Shown here in pieces: positions 1 to 7,469 of a stretch of DNA of 12,205 bases. Both the position numbers and the translations under genes were made by a program. Source of the stretch: JBGTIS01 sp041745535 (GTDB lineage Bacteria > Bacteroidota > Bacteroidia > Cytophagales > Cyclobacteriaceae); the NCBI GenBank assembly GCA_041745535.1, contig JBGTIS010000168.1, positions 1 through 12,205 on the forward strand, in the 5' to 3' direction. Each line of letters begins with the position of its first letter. Within the stretch, counting starts at the first letter, position 1. The notes under the pieces were generated by a model. The model worked only from the letters and a program-made list of their open reading frames with translations. It had not been told where the DNA came from and did no database searches.

Positions 1-141
1 CTGATCAGCGCGCACGACTATCATGTTTTTCTGGCGGTAGCCATTCTAACTATGGCTCTTGCGCCCATACTGGTGGCCAACGGAGAAAATATTGAGCGGT
101 TTTTTACCAAACGACTGCGATTTGGAAAATCAGTTGTTTAA
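1..141 (+). CDS. C-terminal end of a probable monovalent cation:proton antiporter (CPA2/Kef-like), partial
   Basis: Frame 1 is open from the window edge to TAA at 139-141 and gives 46 residues. They contain one hydrophobic segment (FLAVAILTMALAPILV, about residues 9-24) followed by a short basic cytoplasmic-looking tail ending RFGKSVV. The pattern of a small-residue-rich helix with LTMAL-x-P resembles the last transmembrane helix of CPA2/Kef-type antiporters, which exchange K+ or Na+ for protons across the inner membrane. No catalytic region is visible because the rest lies upstream of the window, so the family call rests on one helix and could be another multi-pass transporter. A glutaredoxin-like gene follows on the same strand after 127 bp; whether they are cotranscribed is unknown. 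Confidence 0.55.
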   Translation: MISAHDYHVFLAVAILTMALAPILVANGENIERFFTKRLRFGKSVV

Positions 142-268
142 CAAAATAAACGGCATTAAAAATTTGTTTACCTTCTTTCCCTACAATCCGTTATAGAATT
201 GAATAATAAGCCTGCTATGTTTTTAGAAAAGTTATTCAGTTGATACAGGTGGAACAATTAAAAAACTT

Positions 269-502
269 ATGGAAATCAATGTATATGGTGCCGATTGGTG
301 TACGAAGACCGGTTTCTTAAAAAACTATCTCCAATCAGAATGGCTTGATTTTAACTTTTACAATGTGGAGTTAGATGAAGAAGCCGCGAACTACATCAGA
401 GGACTTTTTGATGGTAAATTAAAATTCCCGGTAGTAGTTATTGATGGTCAGGTACTTTTAAATCCGAAAGTTCCTGAACTGAAAAAATACCTTCCTACAT
501 AA
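269..502 (+). CDS. Glutaredoxin/NrdH-like thioredoxin-fold protein with CxxT active site
   Basis: This 77-residue protein matches a compact glutaredoxin/NrdH-type fold. It has a first beta strand (INVYGAD), the active-site segment WCTKT at residues 10-14, and the conserved cis-proline segment KFPVVVIDG at about 52-60. Cys11 is the only active-site cysteine; the resolving cysteine of CPxC is replaced by Thr14, giving a monothiol-type C-T-K-T site. Such proteins usually work in the cytoplasm in thiol-disulfide exchange or glutathione-linked reduction, but a single cysteine cannot do the classical dithiol cycle alone. The usual C-terminal GG turn is not evident (LLNPKVPEL instead). ATG 269 is the only sensible start. 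The gene converges on the outer-membrane fusion gene, whose stop codon lies 68 bp away. Confidence 0.8.
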   Translation: MEINVYGADWCTKTGFLKNYLQSEWLDFNFYNVELDEEAANYIRGLFDGKLKFPVVVIDGQVLLNPKVPELKKYLPT

Positions 503-570
503 AATTAAGCATCGGGCCTTATTGAAGTTGCACTACTAAAAGAATGAGTGGGCCTTCCTGGTTTTAAGTG

Positions 571-3500
571 TTACTTGAAGAAACTACCCAGGCCAAACAT
601 AAGCAGCATATCTTCTTCGTTAGAAAATCCTGCACTGAGGTTAAAGGTAAACTGTTGGCTGAAAGGGGCTACATAAAAGCCTGCACCGTAGCCCCGATGC
701 CAGAAATTGGCAATTTCCTGGTCGGTAGCAGCCCAGACTTTGCCTACATCGAAGAAACCTCTTATGCCCATTTTTACAGGAATGAAAGTATTTTTCGTTT
801 CAGCAAGCTGCCACCTTAATTCTGTATTCAGAAAGGCTTTGGATTCTCCGGTAAACCGGTTGGTTTTAAAACCATGCAGGTCATTCAACTGCCCCAGAGA
901 GAGCAACTTGTAAAAAGGAAGCTGACCATTAGTAAGGCCACCTCCCAACCTGATGCCCACCGTAATGGGATTTCGGGTGTAAGTGGAAAGATATTGCTCT
1001 ATTTCCAATTCAGAAATAAAAGCCAGGTCATCTTCAGAATCAGAAATATGGCCGGCATGTTGGGTTAATTGTAAACGGAAACCACGTTCAGGCAAAGCAA
1101 AGGCATCTCTGAAATCCAGGTTGAGGTTTCCTTTTATAAAGAATAGGCTGAGTTGATCGGTGCCGAACACATTCAGATGATCGGCCAGAAAGCTGTTATC
1201 TCTGGTGATACCTTCGTCGAGTTCATAATTGGCTGTAAAAGTAAGGTTACTTTTTTTCCAGAACTGTCGGGTCAAACCCACTGATGCAGTGATCGCATTA
1301 TATTGGGTGCGGTAATAATCGTTATCTCTTTCGCTTTCGTTGTTGGTAGCATTGCCGATGCCGAAGAAATAGTTATAGTTTAATGGCCTGGAAACACGGA
1401 ACTCGGAAAGTCCATCCCATCTGCCTATCAGATAACGCAACTGATTGCCATAACTGAATTCATAGTTACCTTCTGTACTAATGGCAGCCCTGAACTTATG
1501 TTTGGCGCTAAAATCCGGTTTGGAAAAATGCTGCCGGGTAAAGGTAATGCCGCCCTGCAATGCCACTCCGGTAAAAGTATTATAAGAAATCAGTACAATG
1601 GGCAGATACGTGTTATAGGCAAAGACAGTGCGGTCGTAATCATACAGACGATCCTCTTTGGGCGTAACCTGTCTGGCTTCCGTGCCCGGATTGATGATGG
1701 TATCTTTATTTTTTTCATAAATCAGGGTTTTCTTTCCCCCTTGCTTTACCACCGAGCGATCGGTAATATGGTCTTTACCGCCACCGCTGATCACCCGGAT
1801 CAGTATTGATTTGTCGGCTTCGCCTTCTATGACAAACATATCGTCGCCTTTTAACCCAAACAACCTGATCTCTTTGGTTTCATCAGTATAAAAGGTACGT
1901 TTATAATATATTCTGTCGCGTATGGGTTGTTGATTTTTCTTGTTCAGGTCGTACACCGAAACGTTAACCGATCCATCTTGATTTCTGAGGGCATGAAAAT
2001 ATTCCGCTTTATTCGAACCCACCACATCCACTTGTTTGGAGAGAATATAGTAAAACTGTTCGGCGTATCCGGGGAGGTCTTTCAGACGGGCTTTTAGTTT
2101 TGCTTCAATGGCTTTACCATCCGGATCATATACCGCGGCAGGCATCTGCTGTATGGCGGCTTCAATGTCCTGATCAGAAAAGGCAGCCTGTATTTCTTTG
2201 GCAGCATTGATCCAGTCGGTTTTGGTAAGCGCATTGCCTACAAACCGGTCCAGGTGCCGGGCCTGCCACATAAGGCTGTGTAATCCTGCAATGGTATAGT
2301 CAAAATTTTCACCACTGGGTTTCGCCCATTCCCGGTCGGCGAGCCAGGGTAAAATGCCATCCCACCGTGAAAAAGCATGGTCACGATCGCGGGGAATAGG
2401 CCTGAAAAGTTCCCCACCTTTTTCCTTATACCCGGCCCATTTCCAGTTATCTTCATGTTTGCTCCAATCTCCTATCCATATATCAAAAACCCGAGCCCGG
2501 CAAAACTCAGTTTGGTCGATCCGGTTGTCGTGGTCGTTGTACAGTTTTTCGAACAATTTATGGCTTTTCTCAATATCATCGGCACCACCAAATATCTTGT
2601 CTTTTTCAATTTTATCGGAAGGCCGGTCTTCCAGCATGCCGAACAGGTTGCCATAATCTTTCCAGGAACCCAACGCTTCTCCGGGTGGTAACACATACAG
2701 TGTTGGATTGGCATGTAAAATATCCAGTTTATTCAATAAATAACCTACAGGCATGGCGCCATAAGGTTGCTGCGTGGTAGTCTGATCCTGAAACACATCT
2801 GAAACCAGGGTGCCCCGCAGTGCATAATCCAGGGCTTTGGAAGGGTCTTTATCTACCGAGCGGAATACATATTCCTTCCCGTTGCCCGCTATCATTTGCA
2901 GGGAAGTAGTTTGCCGGCCTCCGCCTTTTTTTTTAATCTCTAATCCCATACAGGTGGTATCCATGTTGAGGTAAGGAGCTTTAACCGTAGCCGTCCAGGA
3001 ATCACGGTAATGCTTTCCCAGCCACAATGCTTTAAACTTACGGGCTTTATAGGCTGCTCCGGCCTGCGCCTGGGCTACTCCCCGCTGACTGCCCGTCGTG
3101 GATTCGGTAGGCACAACCTGTGCTTTACAGGGCTGGTAGGCGGTATTATGAGGCTCTGTTTGCTCTGGCTTACACGACGAATGTAAAAGGATACCCTGTT
3201 GCCCTTTCGATAACTGGTTAGTGCTTAAGCTGAAAAACTGATAAGATACTTCGCTGTTCTCGTGGTAGGTAAGTTCTAAAAAACCGTCTTCGGAAGAAGC
3301 AAAAGAAGATAACTTATTGGCTGTCACAAAATCACCTGCCACCAAAGCCCCGCTGTTAATATAGAAATTCTGATCTGCCTGTAAAATGGAATGATTGCGC
3401 TCATGTCCGGAAGCAAAAATCAGAGAGGAATGTTCCAGCAAAATATCGTTGAGCTTATGGCGGATGGCATCGAAATGTTCATTAGCGATATCCTCCCGGG

Positions 3501-4242
3501 TTCCGATATGCTGATGAAAAGAAGTGAGCGCATTGCCAAGCAGCGGTGGAAACAGATAAGCCGAAACTGGGAATCTGCCGCCATATTTGCCCAGGGAGGT
3601 CAACGGAAAATGAGACAATAGCAATACGTTTTTATTTTCATTCTCATCCAGATAATCTGTAAGTTCTTCCAGGAATACCCCTTCATCGGGAACAGTGCAA
3701 ACGTCCATAGAAGCAATTGGTTTTTCGTAAGGATGGTTCCACCACTGGGAATTGATGATCACCACATCAAGGAAAGGAGATACGGAAAAAGTCCAGGGGC
3801 CCGGACATCCTTTTTTCAGAAATACATGTACTCTGTCATGTTTCCCTTTTTTGAGTTCCTTTTCAAGTTCCTGAACTTTTTTCCACCCTTTTTTACCTGA
3901 ATGATTCCAATCGCGGTCGCCCTGATTGATAAGAATTTGCAGGTGCGGGTATTGGTCCAGCAGCTTTCCTGCCTGCTGGTTCCAGGCTTCAACCTCTTTG
4001 GTAGAAAATGAATCAGAAAACAGATCACCATTGAGCACCCATAATACCGGTGCGCTTTCCTGCTTGCAATACTGATCTATGATGGTAAACAGATTACCGG
4101 AACGCGGCAGATCCGCGGTATTCCCGGTAAGAATAACTTTTACGTCTGAAGCGAAAGTTTGAAAGGTAAAAAAAAGTATAAACCCAATTACATAAAATAG
4201 TTGAGGCAAAAAGGGAAGCGGTAATTTACAGAAAATTAGCAC
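571..4242 (-). CDS. Secreted outer-membrane fusion: metallophosphoesterase + kinase-like middle region + BamA/Omp85-type beta barrel
   Basis: This 1223-residue protein starts at GTG 4242. An in-frame TAA lies just upstream and no ATG occurs before the signal peptide; TTG at codon 12 is the alternative. Residues 1-31 form a Sec signal peptide ending TFA-S. Residues 32-340 look like a calcineurin-type metallophosphoesterase: NGDLFSD (71-77), QGDRDW (107-112, replacing GNHD), LSHFP (209-213) and SGHERN (278-283). A Cys/Gln/Thr-rich linker spans about 350-395. Residues 400-740 hold an unnamed conserved region with a GGG turn (440-442), D587..GDWSKHEDNW (591-600) and PRDRDHAF (617-624). Residues 790-830 have a short acidic, glycine-rich stretch (KGDD, GGGKDH). 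From about 870 to the end is an Omp85/BamA-like barrel with LHGF (1122-1125) and RFTG (1129-1132). No POTRA domain is evident, so the enzymatic regions probably occupy the periplasm. The C-terminus is FFK rather than a bare aromatic. Substrate and reaction are unknown; the kinase resemblance is my inference. Confidence 0.85.
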   Translation of the reverse strand: MLIFCKLPLPFLPQLFYVIGFILFFTFQTFASDVKVILTGNTADLPRSGNLFTIIDQYCKQESAPVLWVLNGDLFSDSFSTKEVEAWNQQAGKLLDQYPHLQILINQGDRDWNHSGKKGWKKVQELEKELKKGKHDRVHVFLKKGCPGPWTFSVSPFLDVVIINSQWWNHPYEKPIASMDVCTVPDEGVFLEELTDYLDENENKNVLLLSHFPLTSLGKYGGRFPVSAYLFPPLLGNALTSFHQHIGTREDIANEHFDAIRHKLNDILLEHSSLIFASGHERNHSILQADQNFYINSGALVAGDFVTANKLSSFASSEDGFLELTYHENSEVSYQFFSLSTNQLSKGQQGILLHSSCKPEQTEPHNTAYQPCKAQVVPTESTTGSQRGVAQAQAGAAYKARKFKALWLGKHYRDSWTATVKAPYLNMDTTCMGLEIKKKGGGRQTTSLQMIAGNGKEYVFRSVDKDPSKALDYALRGTLVSDVFQDQTTTQQPYGAMPVGYLLNKLDILHANPTLYVLPPGEALGSWKDYGNLFGMLEDRPSDKIEKDKIFGGADDIEKSHKLFEKLYNDHDNRIDQTEFCRARVFDIWIGDWSKHEDNWKWAGYKEKGGELFRPIPRDRDHAFSRWDGILPWLADREWAKPSGENFDYTIAGLHSLMWQARHLDRFVGNALTKTDWINAAKEIQAAFSDQDIEAAIQQMPAAVYDPDGKAIEAKLKARLKDLPGYAEQFYYILSKQVDVVGSNKAEYFHALRNQDGSVNVSVYDLNKKNQQPIRDRIYYKRTFYTDETKEIRLFGLKGDDMFVIEGEADKSILIRVISGGGKDHITDRSVVKQGGKKTLIYEKNKDTIINPGTEARQVTPKEDRLYDYDRTVFAYNTYLPIVLISYNTFTGVALQGGITFTRQHFSKPDFSAKHKFRAAISTEGNYEFSYGNQLRYLIGRWDGLSEFRVSRPLNYNYFFGIGNATNNESERDNDYYRTQYNAITASVGLTRQFWKKSNLTFTANYELDEGITRDNSFLADHLNVFGTDQLSLFFIKGNLNLDFRDAFALPERGFRLQLTQHAGHISDSEDDLAFISELEIEQYLSTYTRNPITVGIRLGGGLTNGQLPFYKLLSLGQLNDLHGFKTNRFTGESKAFLNTELRWQLAETKNTFIPVKMGIRGFFDVGKVWAATDQEIANFWHRGYGAGFYVAPFSQQFTFNLSAGFSNEEDMLLMFGLGSFFK

Positions 4243-4288
4243 GGCGATTTATCAGTTAAGATAGAGTAACCCTGTCAGCTTTGCTTTG

Positions 4289-4296
4289 TAAATATA
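4289..4296 (-). promoter_or_regulatory. Possible -7 box for the outer-membrane fusion gene
   Basis: On the minus strand this reads TATATTTA, one base off the Bacteroidota -7 consensus TAnnTTTG, 46 nt before the GTG start. A very similar context (TATATTTA followed after one or two bases by AAGCAA) precedes the DUF4249 gene. No clear -33 TTTG was found at the usual spacing, so this is only a candidate. Confidence 0.25.
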
Positions 4297-4390
4297 GGAA
4301 ATAAGATAAAATGCCTCTGTTTTACAGAAGAATTAATTTTATAAACCTAATAACTACTACCTTTTACCGATACACAAGCAGTGCGTGCAT

Positions 4391-4407
4391 GTATCAGATA
4401 CAGATAC
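4391..4407. repeat. Small GTATC/GATAC dyad and direct repeat in the intergenic region
   Basis: The sequence GTATC-A-GATAC-A-GATAC holds a perfect 5-bp dyad (4391-4401) followed by a second GATAC spaced like the first. It lies in the 249-bp gap between the fusion gene and the AlkZ-like gene, about 150 bp upstream of the fusion gene's start. It could be an operator, but short AT-rich repeats like this also arise by chance. Confidence 0.2.
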
Positions 4408-4491
4408 CATTAGTTTAAAGGATATGTTTCAGCCAAAGCATCAATTACTTTCCTTTCACATAAGGAATTAGGGTATATCACCTTAATTTAT

Positions 4492-5556
4492 TTAAGGGAA
4501 AAGAGGTTTGTTCAGGAATTCACAAAACGGAGCAATATGAGAAAGTATTTTTTGTTGCACCGAAATATATTCAGAATTCAGCATGGAAATATCGATTTGC
4601 ACAGCCTCCTTTGTAAAGGTACGTTTCCAGGTACCGATTACTTTTCCATTCGCTACAATTATGGGCTTAAAAATACCATTTATGGTAATGGCATAGCTAT
4701 TAAAAGCAGGATCTATAGCAGCGGTTCTGTCTTTGTAGCTCACCAAAAATTCGTCAAAAGCGGGCAGAAAATGAATGGTCTCTTTTGTTTGTGGAACTGG
4801 GGCATCAGCAAACCAATAGACTTTGCCGTCAATAGTTTCGTGCTGAAGGATGGCTTTGAGTGCATCCATACTACTTTTGGCATCGGTTACCGTTAAGCCT
4901 GACCACCACGAAAAATCCTGAAGCGTGGCAGGGCCATGGCTTGTAAAATACCGCAGGGCCAGTTTTACGATGGATTCTGCTCTGGCGAGCTTGGGCGCCA
5001 CCGGCACTTTTGTGTCAAGCAGGGCATAGGTAAACTGTTTACCCCGCCTGCTGCCGTTGCACACCAGGCCTTCCAGTTCAGCCCGAAGCATGATGTGCGA
5101 TGCGCGCTGTTCATCGGTTTTGATATGGGCGCGCTGTAGTTCAGTCATCAGTTCCTGTCGGGTAAGGTGTTTTCCATCAGCCAACGCTTTTTCTATAAGC
5201 AGCATGCTTTTGGTAAACAAGGCATCATCCAGTTCCAACTGACGGTATCTGGAAGCAGCGGCTGCATTGATTTGCGGAGCTGTTAATTGTAGCATCCACC
5301 GGATATCGTCGGCGGCTACAAAATGCCAGGTAGGCCGCAAAATGTGGGTACGGATAATGCTTCCTTCATCAATGGACTTTTCAATGTCAGTTTCTATAGC
5401 CTGGGGCAGGCGCAAACCAATGGCCCACTTCGCCATAGCATAATCCTGTGCCTGTAGGGCCCCCATCCAGTGTACTAAAGCTTTTGCCTGTGTAAAAGAC
5501 GATTCAACAATTTGCTGGTTCACCAGGCGATGTTTCGCAATGTCAGTAAAGGTCAT
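4492..5556 (-). CDS. AlkZ/YcaQ-like winged-helix (HTH_42) DNA glycosylase-family protein
   Basis: This 354-residue protein belongs to the winged-helix HTH_42 family that includes E. coli YcaQ and Streptomyces AlkZ, cytoplasmic glycosylases that release alkylated bases or unhook crosslinks. Family landmarks are GALQAQDY near residues 32-39, ILRPTWHFV (72-80), the winged-helix segment HGPATLQDFSWWSGL (207-221) and FLPAFDEFLVSYKDR (263-277). The Q-x-Q at residues 35-37 matches the catalytic QxQ motif described for AlkZ, whereas YcaQ has QxD. Activity on a particular lesion is inferred. I chose ATG 5556: the reading frame extends to a TTG at 5616, but the extra 20 residues look non-conserved, and a perfect TAnnTTTG box lies inside that extension. 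The length is normal for the family. No repair or resistance neighbour is visible. Confidence 0.85.
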   Translation of the reverse strand: MTFTDIAKHRLVNQQIVESSFTQAKALVHWMGALQAQDYAMAKWAIGLRLPQAIETDIEKSIDEGSIIRTHILRPTWHFVAADDIRWMLQLTAPQINAAAASRYRQLELDDALFTKSMLLIEKALADGKHLTRQELMTELQRAHIKTDEQRASHIMLRAELEGLVCNGSRRGKQFTYALLDTKVPVAPKLARAESIVKLALRYFTSHGPATLQDFSWWSGLTVTDAKSSMDALKAILQHETIDGKVYWFADAPVPQTKETIHFLPAFDEFLVSYKDRTAAIDPAFNSYAITINGIFKPIIVANGKVIGTWKRTFTKEAVQIDISMLNSEYISVQQKILSHIAPFCEFLNKPLFP

Positions 5557-5591
5557 CAGTATTGAGTTTTTTATGTCCAAATCAGCATCTG

Positions 5592-5599
5592 CAAAAATA
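5592..5599 (-). promoter_or_regulatory. Bacteroidota -7 promoter box for the AlkZ-like gene
   Basis: The minus strand reads TATTTTTG, a perfect TAnnTTTG match, with 35 nt between the box and ATG 5556. A TTG occurs about 15 bp further upstream, closer than the usual -33 spacing. Its position inside the TTG-initiated extension supports the shorter start. Confidence 0.45.
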
Positions 5600-5721
5600 T
5601 GAGCAGGGAATGACAACCGTATGTCAGCAGGGAAGGGGAATTTTTAAACATTTTACATGAGGATATTTCAGACAGCGCATCGCTTGCCTGAAAAAACTAC
5701 TTTTATAAAATATAGCAATGA

Positions 5722-6174
5722 TTATTTTTTTTCCGGGCCAATCTGCCGGATATGGTGTTCCAAGTGGTCGGCATAATCATTGATCAGCCAGGCCAGGGTA
5801 GTAATTTCTTTTTTTCCAATTTTCACTTCATAACCCAGCGTTTCAGGATTTTGTAGCTTAATCACAGCTACAATGCGCCTGTTCAGGGCCAGCCAAAGTT
5901 CCAGAAGCCGGGCCAAATCCGCATGCTGATAATCGTTAGCCTGAACCAGTGCATCCTGGTTGTACCTGCGTACCTTATAAGGTTTGGGTTCAAACTGAAT
6001 TTCGGTAAACCGTTGCAGGTTGCTGATGGCAGAATCGATAAGATGCCCCAGAATTTCTTTTTTTGACCATTTATCCGGAGAGGGCTTATGCTCCAGTTCA
6101 GTTAAAGATAATTGGTTTAGTAGTTGTCTGGTGTGTGTCAACATGTTCTTGAGTTTGTTGATGGTATCTTTCAT
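5722..6174 (-). CDS. DinB-superfamily (DinB_2-type) four-helix metalloprotein
   Basis: This 150-residue protein fits the DinB/YfiT superfamily of four-helix-bundle cytoplasmic proteins with a three-histidine metal site. Recognisable segments are KPSPDKWSKKEILGHLIDS (30-48) and DYADHLEHHIRQI (133-145). The likely metal ligands are His44 with the H-xxx-H pair His137/His141. Family members include thiol-dependent S-transferases and many proteins of unknown function; no substrate can be read here. I chose ATG 6174 over the 30-codon longer form from ATG 6264 because the domain begins there (MKDTINKL), 150 residues is typical, and a perfect TAnnTTTG box sits 21 nt upstream, inside the longer form. 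It is separated by 165 bp from the AlkZ-like gene on the same strand, each with its own promoter-like box. Confidence 0.85.
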   Translation of the reverse strand: MKDTINKLKNMLTHTRQLLNQLSLTELEHKPSPDKWSKKEILGHLIDSAISNLQRFTEIQFEPKPYKVRRYNQDALVQANDYQHADLARLLELWLALNRRIVAVIKLQNPETLGYEVKIGKKEITTLAWLINDYADHLEHHIRQIGPEKK

Positions 6175-6195
6175 GGGTTTGCATTTACATTCAAT

Positions 6196-6203
6196 CAAAT
6201 TTA
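6196..6203 (-). promoter_or_regulatory. Bacteroidota -7 promoter box for the DinB-family gene
   Basis: The minus strand reads TAAATTTG, a perfect TAnnTTTG match, with 21 nt between the box and ATG 6174. No TTG element is seen at the normal -33 distance. The placement implies a very short leader and favours the 6174 start. Confidence 0.4.
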
Positions 6204-6325
6204 ATGGGATAAAGTATTTCTTATCGGTCTTTTCGTAAGTTATCATAATTTCCAATGCCTGCATACAGGAATATGGATTTAACTTTATGCTGATATTTCA
6301 CGAAAACCAGGAACAGAGGAAGTCT

Positions 6326-7396
6326 TTACCAGTAATCGGGGCGGGGCACCAAATCGGCATCTACCTGAAATGACTGGCAGAAGCAGCATTCAGTTGGGTC
6401 TTCCGGGTGGGGCGCGCCAAAATTTTTCCCTAGGCAATGATCCGGAAACCGGATGTACTTATAAATATCTCCGGGCAGTGTAGGGAAGCGAATCGTATCT
6501 GCTGAGGCAGCTGCCACATAGCCCAGCACTTCTTCCGGCTCATTAATATTATAAATATTGCCGTTAATGGCTGCCGGAGGCGGGTCGAACAGCGAGCCAC
6601 CCAGGTTGATGATTTTCTCAACATCTTCCCAGTAACGAAAAGCCGCGGGAGTAAGGTTATATTGATATACACTGAAATAGTGGCGTCCTTCGTATTCATA
6701 AAAAGGAAACAGGGGTACAGAAGCCAGCTTAAACTGGCTTAGGTAGCCCGCGTCATTTTCCGCATTAGAGAATAAGCGCAGGGTTTGCGGATCGGTAATT
6801 CCTTTGTTGAAGTAGCAGGTATTGGAAAGGTCAAGTCCACCGCAGGCCAGGTCTGTAAAAGAATAGGCTTCTTCTATACTCCATTTCAAATGCGCCTTTT
6901 GGTTTTCAGTCGGAAGCGGCACATTTACATATATATTCACCAGGCCCCTTTCCTGAAAGCCACCTGTGTTGGTGGGTATTTCTTCAATGGTGATATCATA
7001 AGAGAGGCTGTCGGCCCGCACCATCGGCGGTACCACTTCGGGTGTAGAACGATAGGTGCTGCCATCGGCCAGTATGATTTCCACAAAATAAGATTTGCCC
7101 GGCTGCACCTGAATGATTTGGGGAGATAACCTGAACAAACCCGGGCTTTCGCCTACTTCTTCATAACTTTCACGATGGCCCAGCGCATCGTACAGTTTTA
7201 CCTGTGCGCCAGATACCGTTTCATAAAAAGTACCAAATGGGCTAGTTAGCGATAGTTGTATTTCCAAAGGCTGGTGATGGGGAACAATAAGCCCGGCTAC
7301 CACCAGGGTTGGTTCTGATTCATCGCCACGAAAAGTTACCGGTTCAATACAACCCTGTACCAACAGGAGAAGGATATAAAATACTATTCGCGGCAT
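6326..7396 (-). CDS. DUF4249 family lipoprotein
   Basis: This 356-residue protein begins with a lipoprotein signal (MPRIVFYILLLLVQGC). The lipobox LVQGC puts the acylated cysteine at Cys16, so it should be anchored in the cell envelope. Family hallmarks are the start of the mature domain (CIEPVTF, then TLVVAGLI), SGAQVKLYD, PGLFRLSP followed by PGKSYFVEI, and a C-terminus with clustered cysteines (ECCFC at 336-340) ending PRPDYW, which matches the C-rich, P-x-F/Y-W tail of DUF4249 proteins. DUF4249 genes in Bacteroidota usually sit next to a TonB-dependent receptor with a carboxypeptidase-like N-terminal domain, suggesting an accessory role in uptake. No such receptor is adjacent here, so the function is unassigned. 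ATG 7396 is the only start that gives the signal peptide. Confidence 0.9.
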   Translation of the reverse strand: MPRIVFYILLLLVQGCIEPVTFRGDESEPTLVVAGLIVPHHQPLEIQLSLTSPFGTFYETVSGAQVKLYDALGHRESYEEVGESPGLFRLSPQIIQVQPGKSYFVEIILADGSTYRSTPEVVPPMVRADSLSYDITIEEIPTNTGGFQERGLVNIYVNVPLPTENQKAHLKWSIEEAYSFTDLACGGLDLSNTCYFNKGITDPQTLRLFSNAENDAGYLSQFKLASVPLFPFYEYEGRHYFSVYQYNLTPAAFRYWEDVEKIINLGGSLFDPPPAAINGNIYNINEPEEVLGYVAAASADTIRFPTLPGDIYKYIRFPDHCLGKNFGAPHPEDPTECCFCQSFQVDADLVPRPDYW

Positions 7397-7429
7397 CCAT
7401 TTAGGTTAAGGCCATTATTTATTTTGCTT

Positions 7430-7437
7430 TAAATATA
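7430..7437 (-). promoter_or_regulatory. Possible -7 box for the DUF4249 gene
   Basis: The minus strand reads TATATTTA, one base from TAnnTTTG, with 33 nt to ATG 7396. Its context resembles the candidate upstream of the outer-membrane fusion gene. It is a weak call because the last consensus base is not met. Confidence 0.25.
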
Positions 7438-7469
7438 GAATATATATCCACTATTTCCAGCATGGTAAT

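Noticed and set aside
2354..2691. Several overlapping 70-100 codon frames opposite to and inside the outer-membrane fusion gene
   Set aside because: They overlap one long frame with coherent domains, show low-complexity or composition-biased translations with no family features, and are shadows of it.
4481..4497. CCTTAA/TTAAGG hairpin over the stop codon of the AlkZ-like gene as a terminator
   Set aside because: The stem is only six AT-rich pairs and no T-tract follows on the minus strand.
5557..5616. TTG-initiated N-terminal extension of the AlkZ-like protein
   Set aside because: The start is TTG, the residues look non-conserved, and a perfect -7 box lies within the extension.
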